Shown piece after piece: positions 9,236 to 17,665 of a stretch of DNA of 27,189 nucleotides (its first letter is position 1; each line of letters opens with the position of its first letter). Source of the stretch: JBCDBW01 sp039182965 (GTDB taxonomy: Bacteria > Verrucomicrobiota > Verrucomicrobiia > Verrucomicrobiales > DEV007); assembly GCA_039182965.1 (NCBI GenBank), contig JBCDBW010000053.1, positions 1-27,189 of the forward strand. The letters are read 5' to 3'. The position numbers and the translations under genes were made by a program. Below the pieces are notes generated by a model, which had not been told where the DNA came from, did not search any database, and was given only the letters and a program-made list of their open reading frames with translations.

Positions 9236-11440
9236 GTGCCGCATAAACCCAAGCTTTTCCGTCACCCAGCTGGCGCTCTCCTTGGCCTGCTAATGAGCGC
9301 GGCGCTCCTCGTCTCGCTTTGCGCCGAAGAACCGCTCGAATCACTCTTCCAGAAGGGAGAAATCACCAAGGCTGAAGATCTGCTCGCCGCAATTGTGGCG
9401 GATCCAACTGATGCCAGACAGCCCGCCGCTGCCCTCGCGCTTGCGGACCTCTACGCAACCAAAGGAGAAACGGAAAAAGCCACCCGCGTGCTCGGTCTCA
9501 TTAATTCGCTGCCCAATCAATTCAAAACGCGCGCAACTGCCATCGAGGGACGCATCGCCCTCGCCGAACAGCGCTGGGATAAAGCCGTGTCCGATTTTGC
9601 CTCTGTAACGAATTCCACAACAGCAGACGATACAAGCCTTCGGCCAGCAAGCTTGATCGGCCTCGCCGATGCGTATCTCGGTATGAATGAAACCCAGAAA
9701 GCAGATCGCGTTTTAAGGGCTTTCATCGAACAGAACTCAAACGCGCACCGCCGTCTTCTATCAGGGGCCTTCGATCGCCTCGAGGCGCTCGGCGCCTTTT
9801 CGGGGGCGGAACCTGATTCCGATCTCGTCTCCTGGGCACAAAGCCCGTCCATCAATCTCAAAACCCTCGCCGTCTTCCACCTCGCTGACGCTGCCTTGAA
9901 GGCCCGAAACCTCGATCTCGCCACGCATTACCTCGCAACGTTGAATTCCTTGAATCCGGCTGCTGTTCTGAGTCCCCCGGACCTGCTTAGCCTCGCGTCT
10001 ATTCATCTGGAACTCGGTGAGCCCACAACGGCTTCACGAATGATCGCTGCCATTCCGGAACATCACTTTGATCCGCACCACACGAATGCCCTAGAGGCGT
10101 GGACCGCTTTTTCTAGCGGCGACTACGCCGCCGCCGTCGACGCATTCGCCCAAGCTGCGAGGATGGCCAGTGAAAACGAACCCGAATCAAGTATCTATAC
10201 GATCGACGCCGGGATCGCGGCTCTGTTAGCCGGCGATCCAGTTGCGATCGCGGAAGCAACCGACGCTCTCATCAGTCTCAAGGATCAAAAAAACGCTTCC
10301 GCATTCGCCCTTGAACGTGGCCTTCTCGAGGCCGCCAGAAATCAACCACAAGCAGTTGAAACACTCCTCGCCCTAATTAAGGAATTCCCCGATCACCCGC
10401 AGCTCGCAGACGCCCATATTGCCCTCGCTGAGATACTCTTTCTCGGGATCCCTTCCCAACCCATTTCCGCCAGAGAAAATCTTGCCGCCGCGCGACTTCA
10501 ACCCGTCTCGCCGGATCAAGCCGAGACCATCGATTATATCGCCATCTGGATTGAAGATAGCGCCGACGCTCCCGCCGAAGCGATCACCCTGAGCCGCGAA
10601 TTCATAGAGAAGTGGCCCGAATCAGATCGCGTGCCATCGGTTCGATTCAAACTCGGTGAGATCTACTTCAAGAAGAAATCCTACCAAAACGCCCTGAGGC
10701 ACTTCCTAATTGTTGCCGATCAATACGCCGACTCCGGCCACGCCGACTCCGCCCTCTTTTATGCAGCGAAATCTTCTTGGCTCATGGGATCTCCCGGACG
10801 CGCCGATGAAGCGATTGCCCTTTGGGGCCGATTGGTCGATGGCGAAGGCCCGCTCAAACTAACCGCTTGGCTGGAACAAGGTCTCGCAAAGATGGAACTC
10901 GGCAAAGAAGCAGATGCTATCGCCGTATTCGATAGCATCCTCGTCCATGATCCGCCCCCTCAAAAGAGTCTTCTCCACTCCATCCTCACATCAAAGGGTC
11001 AAGCCGCGTTCAACCTTTCCGCCGCCCAGGCCTCATACCTCGAAACGGCAATCGCAAGCTTCTCCAAAGTCGTCACCGACCCAGAAGCATCCATCTACTG
11101 GCGCAATCAAGCCGCCGTGCGGATGGCAAAGTGCCTCGAGGAAATGGGCAAGACTGAAGAAGCCCTAGAGATCTACGGCCACGTCATCCAAGAAGGCCCC
11201 GTTCCCACAATTGATGAACCTCCTGAGTTCGATTGGTTCTATAGGGCCGGGTTTGCTGCGATTCGTCTGCTGGAACAAAAGGAAGACTGGCGGACCGCTG
11301 TCGCCGTCGCAGAACGCCTCGCACGGTCCGGAGGACAGCGGGCCCAGGAAGCCACTAATCTCGCCAACAAGCTCCGCTTGGAACACTTCATCTGGGAAAA
11401 TGCTCCACAACCCCCTGTGAACGCCGCGACGTCCGGCTGA
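9236..11440 (+). CDS. Exported tetratricopeptide-repeat protein
   Basis: This 734-residue protein starts at a GTG and begins with a clear signal peptide: basic n-region (PHKPKLFRHP), hydrophobic core (GALLGLLMSAALLVSL) and a likely cleavage after CA. The rest is almost all helix-turn-helix repeats of the TPR/Sel1-like kind. Examples lie around residues 35-90 (LALADLYATKGETEKA), 463-510 (FKLGEIYFKKKSYQNALRHF), 550-570 (KMELGKEADAIAVFDSIL) and 625-650 (KCLEEMGKTEEALEIYGHVI). No catalytic domain is visible. It is probably a periplasmic or outer-membrane-associated scaffold for protein contacts. It lies 43 bp after uvrA on the same strand. The specific partner is unknown. Confidence 0.88.
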   Translation: MPHKPKLFRHPAGALLGLLMSAALLVSLCAEEPLESLFQKGEITKAEDLLAAIVADPTDARQPAAALALADLYATKGETEKATRVLGLINSLPNQFKTRATAIEGRIALAEQRWDKAVSDFASVTNSTTADDTSLRPASLIGLADAYLGMNETQKADRVLRAFIEQNSNAHRRLLSGAFDRLEALGAFSGAEPDSDLVSWAQSPSINLKTLAVFHLADAALKARNLDLATHYLATLNSLNPAAVLSPPDLLSLASIHLELGEPTTASRMIAAIPEHHFDPHHTNALEAWTAFSSGDYAAAVDAFAQAARMASENEPESSIYTIDAGIAALLAGDPVAIAEATDALISLKDQKNASAFALERGLLEAARNQPQAVETLLALIKEFPDHPQLADAHIALAEILFLGIPSQPISARENLAAARLQPVSPDQAETIDYIAIWIEDSADAPAEAITLSREFIEKWPESDRVPSVRFKLGEIYFKKKSYQNALRHFLIVADQYADSGHADSALFYAAKSSWLMGSPGRADEAIALWGRLVDGEGPLKLTAWLEQGLAKMELGKEADAIAVFDSILVHDPPPQKSLLHSILTSKGQAAFNLSAAQASYLETAIASFSKVVTDPEASIYWRNQAAVRMAKCLEEMGKTEEALEIYGHVIQEGPVPTIDEPPEFDWFYRAGFAAIRLLEQKEDWRTAVAVAERLARSGGQRAQEATNLANKLRLEHFIWENAPQPPVNAATSG

Positions 11441-11511
11441 CGATTCTTCAGTCCTGACGCCGATCCCTCTTGCCTTTCGTCAATGGGCAACGTATCCGTT
11501 CTCGCTCAACC

Positions 11512-12597
11512 ATGCCGGAAAGCAATCATATCAAACTCTTCAGCCCGGGCCCTGTCGAGGTGTCACCGGAAACATTTGCCGCCATGACCCATCCCATGAT
11601 TGGTCATCGTGGCGCGGAGTTTCAAGCGCTCTACGCCGATGTCCATCCTCGTCTACAGACCATGTTCGGCACTACCCAGCCGGTCTTTTTAAGCACTTCC
11701 TCTGCATGGGGCGTGATGGAGGGCGCACTTCGAAATCTCGTTGACGGTGGAAAAGTTCTATGCTGCGCCTGCGGCGCTTTCTCAGATAAGTGGATTGACG
11801 TTGCCAAACGCTCCGGAAAGCAGGTCGTCCCCCTCCAGGTTGAATGGGGTCAGCCCATCGATCCCGATGCAGTGCGCACGGCCCTCCAAGTCGGCGGCTT
11901 CGATGCTGTGACACTGGTTCACAACGAGACTTCCACGGGAGTGCTCAACCCACTCGCCGAAATCGCCGCCGTCGTCCGAGAGTTCGAAGAGGTGCTCCTG
12001 ATAGCCGATACGGTCTCTTCGTTTTCAGTCCTGCCCACACCGACCGACGAGCTCGGAATCGACGTCCTCCTTACCGGAAGCCAAAAGGCTCTCGCTTTGC
12101 CCCCGGGACTGGCGCTCTTTACCGCTTCCGAACGAGCCTTCCGCCGTGCCGAAACAGTGTCCGACCGTGGCTACTACTTCGATTTTCTCGAGTTCAAAAA
12201 AAACCAAGCAAAGGATATGACGCCAAGCACTCCTTGCATATCTCTCATCTATGCCCTCCGCTCCAAGCTGGACCAAATTTTCACCGAAGGGCTTGAGCGC
12301 CGATACGAACGGCACGCCCGGCTCAACCGCCTCGTCCATCAATGGGTCACACGCTCCGGCTTCCAATTCTTCGCCCCAGAGGCCTTCCGTTCGTTGTCCC
12401 TGACCTGCATCAAAAACAATCGGGAGATTGACGTCCCGCTCCTCATCTCAAACCTCCGTGAAAGACACCGCATGACCATCGATGGCGGTTATGGAAAAAT
12501 TAAGGGCAAAACCTTTCGTATCTCTAATATGGGAGACGAAACCGAGGAGACCGTCACCGCGCTTCTCGCCGCTCTCGACGACTCCATGCCAGCCTAA
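11512..12597 (+). CDS. Class V aminotransferase (serine/alanine-glyoxylate type)
   Basis: This is a PLP-dependent fold-type I enzyme of aminotransferase class V, 361 residues from ATG 11512 (an in-frame TTG at 11470 is less likely). The N-terminus LFSPGPVEVSPE and HRGAEFQALY are typical of alanine-glyoxylate or serine-pyruvate aminotransferases. VLLIADTVSSF carries the PLP-nitrogen Asp, and LLTGSQKAL carries the Schiff-base Lys (residue 192). The C-terminus GGYGKIKGKTFRISNMG supplies the carboxylate-binding Arg. In some bacteria enzymes of this class act as the phosphoserine transaminase for serine synthesis, so both that role and a glyoxylate role are open. Its stop codon interlocks with that of the convergent gene. 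Confidence 0.9.
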   Translation: MPESNHIKLFSPGPVEVSPETFAAMTHPMIGHRGAEFQALYADVHPRLQTMFGTTQPVFLSTSSAWGVMEGALRNLVDGGKVLCCACGAFSDKWIDVAKRSGKQVVPLQVEWGQPIDPDAVRTALQVGGFDAVTLVHNETSTGVLNPLAEIAAVVREFEEVLLIADTVSSFSVLPTPTDELGIDVLLTGSQKALALPPGLALFTASERAFRRAETVSDRGYYFDFLEFKKNQAKDMTPSTPCISLIYALRSKLDQIFTEGLERRYERHARLNRLVHQWVTRSGFQFFAPEAFRSLSLTCIKNNREIDVPLLISNLRERHRMTIDGGYGKIKGKTFRISNMGDETEETVTALLAALDDSMPA

Positions 12598-12609
12598 AAA
12601 GGCCAGGCA
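12587..12609. terminator. Hairpin across interlocked stop codons of two convergent genes
   Basis: The segment reads as TGCC, a, GCCT, AAAA loop, AGGC, ca, GGCA, giving two 4-bp stem segments separated by a small internal loop. The shared CTAA that makes both stop codons lies at the top of the stem. Being symmetrical it could form in transcripts from both strands. There is no long U-tract on either side, so this is a weak candidate bidirectional terminator. Confidence 0.3.
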
Positions 12610-13325
12610 ATCACCTCATCACCTTGCTTGGGCGGTTCCGCGTTGAAGTCCAAAACGTCCGCGACGGCAGAATCCAACTCGACCGATGAAATAATCAGTT
12701 CCGCTACAACATCATTCCCGCGCCGAATCGCAAGCTTGCTTCCCGCCGCCAGCATCTGCGTCTTGCCACCGTCCAACGTTACGAAACCATACTCTTTCTC
12801 AAACGAAGTTACTCGGCAAATCGGCACCGCGCGTCGAATCCGCCTCTCCGCATCCGTCAAACTCTGCTCTTCCAACTGCTTCTCCACAAATTTCGCGGTC
12901 TCAATCTGGTCGATTTGCTTGCTCATCATTACCCGCTCCTCCTGCAAAATAGCGAGTTCATCCTGCAAGCGGGCCAACTCTGCATCCTTCACCGCATTAA
13001 CCTCGGCCGCCTCTCCGAAACGCTCCTCCAATTCCGCCATCCGCGCCGACACTGCCGCCTCAATCTCCGCCTGCCGGACCGTCGATTCATCCACAACAAC
13101 TGCCCCCGATCCACCCATCGGACCGCCGCCCCCCTGCCCATAGCCAGCCCCAGGCACGACCGACTGCATTTGCGCCGGCATCGCCCTCTGGTTCGGAAGA
13201 TAACCGGTCTGATTACCCAAGGCTCGCTCCAAAGACCGTTTCGTCGACATTTCGCTGAACTGCGAGATGAGCACCAACATCAGCGCCACTCCCGCAGCAA
13301 TCAGCGCCAGTTTCACGGTTTTCAT
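12594..13325 (-). CDS. Membrane-anchored coiled-coil protein of unknown function
   Basis: The likely start is the ATG at 13325 (243 residues), because KTVKLALIAAG then LMLVLISQF forms an N-terminal membrane anchor; the GTG- or ATG-led extension upstream has no such logic. A low-complexity Gly-rich stretch (GAGYGQGGGGPMGGSG) precedes a strongly charged heptad-type coiled coil of about 90 residues rich in E, A, L and R. The last ~75 residues look like a small beta domain (VCR-like start VPICRVTSFEKEYGFVTLDG, later SKLAIRRGNDVVAELIISSV, end GDEVIAWPF), similar to C-terminal barrel domains seen in many uncharacterised verrucomicrobial and planctomycete proteins. No enzymatic motif is visible. Probably a cell-envelope protein facing the periplasm. 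Confidence 0.72.
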   Translation of the reverse strand: MKTVKLALIAAGVALMLVLISQFSEMSTKRSLERALGNQTGYLPNQRAMPAQMQSVVPGAGYGQGGGGPMGGSGAVVVDESTVRQAEIEAAVSARMAELEERFGEAAEVNAVKDAELARLQDELAILQEERVMMSKQIDQIETAKFVEKQLEEQSLTDAERRIRRAVPICRVTSFEKEYGFVTLDGGKTQMLAAGSKLAIRRGNDVVAELIISSVELDSAVADVLDFNAEPPKQGDEVIAWPF

Positions 13326-13453
13326 TTGTCGATTCACAACCAATTCAAAGCAATATCGGCCTTTTCCAGGATAGGAACGCCCACTCAACCTTCATGATAG
13401 CCTCGTTCTAGTCATTTTCACACGGAATTTCTACCGCCGTCACCCCCTAGGCG

Positions 13454-13482
13454 TTGACCCTCCTGCCAGCGAGTGATACTTT
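13454..13482 (+). promoter_or_regulatory. Candidate sigma-70 promoter for ileS-lspA
   Basis: TTGACC at 13454-13459 matches the -35 consensus at five of six positions. It is followed 17 bases later by TACTTT at 13477-13482, a poorer -10 match. Transcription would start around 13489, just before the ATG at 13503, which argues against the in-frame GTG at 13473 as the ileS start. Confidence 0.4.
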
Positions 13483-13502
13483 CCGCGCCGAAAGCTAAGG
13501 GG

Positions 13503-16292
13503 ATGAGCACAAATAAGGAACAGGGGCGCAATTTCAAGCCCACTCTCAACCTTCCCCAAACCGACTTTCCAATGCGGGCCAATCTGGTGGAAAGGGAGCC
13601 AATACGACTCCAATCATGGGAAGACTCCGGACTCTATCAGCAAATCAACGAGGCGCGAAAAAAAGCAAATGCGACCAAATTCATCCTCCATGACGGCCCT
13701 CCTTTCGCCAACGGAGATGTCCACATGGGGACCGCCCTCAACAAAATCCTAAAGGATTTCGTGATCAAATCCAAAACCATGGCCGGCTTCCAAGCCCCTT
13801 TTGTCCCCGGATGGGATTGCCATGGACTGCCAATCGAATTCAAAGTCGTTAAAGAATCGCGTGGCCTCGAACCTTCAGAAATCCGGAAACGATCCGAAGC
13901 TTACGCCCGTAAATACGTCGATGTTCAACGAAACTCCTTTCGCCGTCTCGGCGTCCTCGGTGATTGGGATGATCCCTACTTGACGCTTGCTCCAACATAC
14001 GAAGCCGACATCATTCGCACCTTCGCCGCATTCGTTGATCAGGACCTTGTCTATCAAAGCAAGAAACCCGTTCTCTGGAGCTTCGGAGCTCAAACCGCTC
14101 TCGCCGAAGCGGAGGTGGAATATGCCGATCGCACCGACCCCGCCGTATTTGTGAAATTTCCGATATCCAGTGGACCTCTCGCCGGAAAATCCTCCATCGT
14201 GATCTGGACCACCACCCCCTGGACTCTCCCCGCAAATCTCGCAATTGCCCTGCATCCACAGCTCGACTACGCATACGGCAAGTTTACACAAGCCGAATCC
14301 GGCAGAACCGAGAACCTGATGGTGGCGCAGGAACTTCTCTCATCCTTCCAAGAGCTCACCGGCTTCAAGCCAACCGGTAGCCTCCATTCCATTTCCGGTT
14401 CCAAACTCGAGGGGACCGCTACCGCACACCCCTTCTTCGACAGAAAATCTCAGGTCATTCTCGCAAACTTCGTAACCACCGAAACCGGCACGGGGGCTGT
14501 CCACATCGCACCTGGCCACGGTTCCGATGACTACGCCGTCGGACAGCAATACGATCTCGATATCCTTTCCCCTGTCGATGACGACGGAAAGTTTACGGAC
14601 GAAGTTGGCCTCTCAGAACTCACCGGACAACACGTGTTCAAATCCAATAATCGCATCATCGAAATCCTGGAAGAGTCCGGTCATCTCGTTGGTCGCCAAG
14701 AGTATATCCATTCATACCCCCATTGCTGGCGCTCCAAGACCCCCATCATTTTTCGCGCCGTCCCACAGTTCTTCGTTCGCATCGATGAACTGCGCCCCAC
14801 CGCCCTCAAAGAAATTGAGAACGTCACGTGGCTTCCCCACTGGGGCCGCAATCGCATCTATGGAACCGTTGAGTCCCGTCCCGATTGGTGCATCTCCCGC
14901 CAACGCACCTGGGGAGTTCCTCTCCCCGTTTTCTACCCGCCGGACGGTTCCACTCTCATCGACTCAACACTCGCCCGAAAAGTCGCCGACCTCGTAGAGT
15001 CCCAAGGAACCAATCTCTGGTTCGAGAAAGATGATCCATGGTGGGCGACTCAGCTTCACCTGCCCGAAGGCACTACCCGCTGCCACGATACCCTGGATGT
15101 CTGGATTGATTCCGGTTCCAGCTCCGTTGCAGTCCTCGATCGACACCCGGAACTGCATACGCCCGCAGACCTATACCTCGAAGCCACCGATCAACATCGT
15201 GGCTGGTTTCAAAGCTCGCTCATGCTAAGCGTCGCCGTTCGAAACCAAGCCCCCTATAAAGCTGTCCTCACCCACGGATTCGTCGTCGATCAAGATCGTA
15301 AGAAAATCTCTAAGTCCGCCGCTGAAAAAGCCGGCAAACCGGTCGACGCTGAACACTTCTACAACAAATATGGCGCGGATATGGTGCGGCTCTGGGTCAG
15401 TAGTGTCGACTGGCAAAACGAAGTGCCATTCGGAGAAGAGCTCTTTAAGCAGACAAGCGAAACATATAGGCGCCTCCGAAACACTCTGAGAATTCTCATC
15501 GGCAATCTCTATGATTTTGATGCCACCAAACAAGAGGCTCCTTCCTCGGATCTCACGCTTGTTGATCGATGGATTCTCGAGCGATTACACGATGTAACTT
15601 GCGAGTGCCTCGCCGCATACGAGACCTACGAGTTCCGAAAGGTCTTTAACGTGATTAACCAATTCTGCACGGTCGACCTGAGTGCACTCTACATCGACAT
15701 CACAAAGGACAGGATGTATTGCGATGCCGTAAACGCCCGCCGGCGCCGCGCTACACAGACGGTGATGGCCAGGACGCTAGACACCCTCTGTCGTCTCCTC
15801 GCCCCCATAATCGCCTTCACCGCAGATGAAGCATGGGAATTCACAGGGCACACCACTTCCATTCACTTAGAGGATTTCCCGTCTCCTGATCCGGAATACC
15901 GCGGCAATGAGGCCACCGAGAGGGTCGAACTCCTCTCCCAATTGAGAGACGCAACACAAGTCGAGATCGATCAAGCCATCAAAGACGGAAAGTTCCGAAA
16001 ACGAGAACGCGCCACCGTGGATTTCCAGCTCCCCGAATCACACCCTGCCGCTTCACTCTTGGCTCCAGAATGCCTGGAAGAAACGGTCGAGTTTCTTATG
16101 GTCTCCCGGATCACCACAACGGACGGTTCTCGCGACGACTCCTTGAAGATTTCGGTCGCGGAAACGAAAGATCCGGAATGTCCTCGATGCCGAAGATCCT
16201 TGCCAGTGGGAAACGATCCTGAAGAACCTGATCTCTGCGATCGCTGCGCGCGCGTTTTGCGCGAGTTAACTTCCGGCACTCCCGCCAAATGA
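13503..16292 (+). CDS. ileS: Isoleucyl-tRNA synthetase
   Basis: IleRS charges tRNA-Ile with isoleucine and edits misactivated valine. The 929-residue length fits the bacterial type. It has the HIGH-type motif in PPFANGDVHMGTALN (HMGT at 74-77), the KMSKS-type motif as KISKS at 601-605, the editing-domain run around TGTGAVHIAPGHGSDDY, and a C-terminal zinc ribbon CPRCRRSLPVG followed by CDRC. This pattern is that of the shorter, zinc-containing IleRS1 type. The ATG at 13503 is preferred because the GTG upstream falls within the likely promoter. Its TGA overlaps the lspA ATG (ATGA), so the two are probably translated together; ileS-lspA is a common bacterial pairing. Confidence 0.97.
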   Translation: MSTNKEQGRNFKPTLNLPQTDFPMRANLVEREPIRLQSWEDSGLYQQINEARKKANATKFILHDGPPFANGDVHMGTALNKILKDFVIKSKTMAGFQAPFVPGWDCHGLPIEFKVVKESRGLEPSEIRKRSEAYARKYVDVQRNSFRRLGVLGDWDDPYLTLAPTYEADIIRTFAAFVDQDLVYQSKKPVLWSFGAQTALAEAEVEYADRTDPAVFVKFPISSGPLAGKSSIVIWTTTPWTLPANLAIALHPQLDYAYGKFTQAESGRTENLMVAQELLSSFQELTGFKPTGSLHSISGSKLEGTATAHPFFDRKSQVILANFVTTETGTGAVHIAPGHGSDDYAVGQQYDLDILSPVDDDGKFTDEVGLSELTGQHVFKSNNRIIEILEESGHLVGRQEYIHSYPHCWRSKTPIIFRAVPQFFVRIDELRPTALKEIENVTWLPHWGRNRIYGTVESRPDWCISRQRTWGVPLPVFYPPDGSTLIDSTLARKVADLVESQGTNLWFEKDDPWWATQLHLPEGTTRCHDTLDVWIDSGSSSVAVLDRHPELHTPADLYLEATDQHRGWFQSSLMLSVAVRNQAPYKAVLTHGFVVDQDRKKISKSAAEKAGKPVDAEHFYNKYGADMVRLWVSSVDWQNEVPFGEELFKQTSETYRRLRNTLRILIGNLYDFDATKQEAPSSDLTLVDRWILERLHDVTCECLAAYETYEFRKVFNVINQFCTVDLSALYIDITKDRMYCDAVNARRRRATQTVMARTLDTLCRLLAPIIAFTADEAWEFTGHTTSIHLEDFPSPDPEYRGNEATERVELLSQLRDATQVEIDQAIKDGKFRKRERATVDFQLPESHPAASLLAPECLEETVEFLMVSRITTTDGSRDDSLKISVAETKDPECPRCRRSLPVGNDPEEPDLCDRCARVLRELTSGTPAK

Positions 16293-16798
16293 TTCGCTAT
16301 CTCCTCACCCTCACACTGCCACTCTATTTGCTGGATCAGATAACGAAGTGGATGATCCTCGCGAATTTTCCTTCTCCGGATGAAGGCTATCGCCCTCCCA
16401 TTTCCATTATTCCCGGGTTTTTCAATATTGTTCGCGTTCATAACACCGGTATGGCATTCGGTCGCTTCAACAATTTCGAATATTCCAACGTTATCTTTGG
16501 TGCCATCGCAGCGGTTGCCCTCGTAGCCATCATTACCCTCTGGCGAAAAGGCGCATTCTTTTCCAAAATCTCCAAAGTTGCCGCTGCACTCCTCATGTCC
16601 GGAATCTTAGGAAACGTCACCGACCGCGTCCTCCACGGCTATGTCGTTGATTTTCTGGATTTTTACCGAGGCGGATATCATTTCCCCTCATTCAATGTTG
16701 CCGACTCCTGCATCACGGTCGCCGCCGTCTTCCTCTTCGTCTCCGCTTTCCAAAAGCCCCCGGAAACCAATTCCGAATCCCCGCCGGCCCCTGACTAA
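16289..16798 (+). CDS. lspA: Lipoprotein signal peptidase (signal peptidase II)
   Basis: LspA is an inner-membrane aspartyl protease that removes signal peptides from diacylated prolipoproteins. The 169-residue protein has four hydrophobic segments (about residues 3-20, 66-84, 94-112 and 140-158). The conserved boxes are HNTGMAFG, GNVTDRVLHGYVVDFLDF and FNVADSCITVA. The two catalytic aspartates would be those in NVTDR and NVADS. The start overlaps the ileS stop by 4 bp. The C-terminal tail is Pro/Ser-rich and poorly conserved in the family. The stop codon interlocks with the stop of the convergent hydrolase gene at 16795-16798. Confidence 0.95.
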   Translation: MIRYLLTLTLPLYLLDQITKWMILANFPSPDEGYRPPISIIPGFFNIVRVHNTGMAFGRFNNFEYSNVIFGAIAAVALVAIITLWRKGAFFSKISKVAAALLMSGILGNVTDRVLHGYVVDFLDFYRGGYHFPSFNVADSCITVAAVFLFVSAFQKPPETNSESPPAPD

Positions 16799-17649
16799 TC
16801 AGCAGCAACTGCCACTTGACGCGACACTCCCAGTCCGTCGATGCCAAGCTCGACGACGTCTCCGGGTTTCAAAAATTCAGGAGGGTCTTGCCCCAGGCCT
16901 ACCCCGGGAGGCGTTCCTGTCGAAATTATATCGCCCGGAACCAAACTCATAAATCGACTGAGGTAACTCACTAGGAACGGGACACGGAACACCATCTGCG
17001 CCGTGCTGCTATCTTGTCGACTTTCTCCGTTGACTGAGAGCCACATCTTTAAATCGTCCACGTCCGGCAATTCATCGGGAGTCGCCATAAACGGCCCAAA
17101 AGGCGCAAACCGATCTGCACTCTTCCCCTTCACCCACTGACCACAATGCTCCATCTGAAATGCTCGCTCGCTGTAATCATTCATCAACCCATATCCGGCA
17201 ATGTGCTCCAGTGCCTCCGCCTCTTCTACGTAAAGCGCCCGCTTCCCAATCACAACAGCAAGTTCCACCTCCCAATCCGTCTTCTCACTCCCGCGCGGTA
17301 TGATCAAATCGTCGTTCGGCCCACACCAAGAAGATGGCGCCTTGAAAAAAATGATCGGCTCGGTCGGCAACTCCACACCGGTCTCCGCAGCGTGGTCCGC
17401 ATAATTCAAGCCAATGCAAATGATCTTGCTCGGGCGACACGTCGGCGGCCCCAATCGGACACCAGTCGGAACCTCCGGCGCACCCGCCGCTTCGTGCTCC
17501 AACCACTCCCGCAAAAGCTCCATGCCCTGCCCCCCAAAGAAACTTTCATCGTAATCCGCCCCAAAGCCGCTAACGTCGATTCTCCGTCCATCACCTAAAA
17601 TGACGCCAGGCTTCTCCTCACCTTCCAAACCAAACCGAATCAGCTTCAA
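16795..17649 (-). CDS. Fumarylacetoacetate hydrolase family protein
   Basis: This 284-residue protein belongs to the FAH superfamily, divalent-metal enzymes that hydrolyse or decarboxylate 2,4-diketo or acylpyruvate-type acids. The core motifs are IICIGLNYADHA, EPIIFFKAPSS, the metal-binding DWEVELAVVIG, GYGLMNDYSERAFQ and SLVPGDIISTGTPPGVG. It is closest in style to the group with ureidoglycolate lyase-like and 2,4-diketo-3-deoxy-L-fuconate hydrolase-like members; the true substrate is not decidable here. A TTG start is proposed because the following KLIRFG is the usual N-terminus and no ATG is nearby. It follows the PHP gene by 16 bp, so the two probably share a transcript. Confidence 0.92.
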   Translation of the reverse strand: MKLIRFGLEGEEKPGVILGDGRRIDVSGFGADYDESFFGGQGMELLREWLEHEAAGAPEVPTGVRLGPPTCRPSKIICIGLNYADHAAETGVELPTEPIIFFKAPSSWCGPNDDLIIPRGSEKTDWEVELAVVIGKRALYVEEAEALEHIAGYGLMNDYSERAFQMEHCGQWVKGKSADRFAPFGPFMATPDELPDVDDLKMWLSVNGESRQDSSTAQMVFRVPFLVSYLSRFMSLVPGDIISTGTPPGVGLGQDPPEFLKPGDVVELGIDGLGVSRQVAVAAD

Positions 17650-17665
17650 TTGCCCTTGCCTCCTG

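Noticed and set aside
9236..9335. Lipoprotein signal in the TPR protein
   Set aside because: The cysteine in VSLCAEE is preceded by Leu at -1, which does not fit the lipobox, so ordinary signal peptidase cleavage is more likely.
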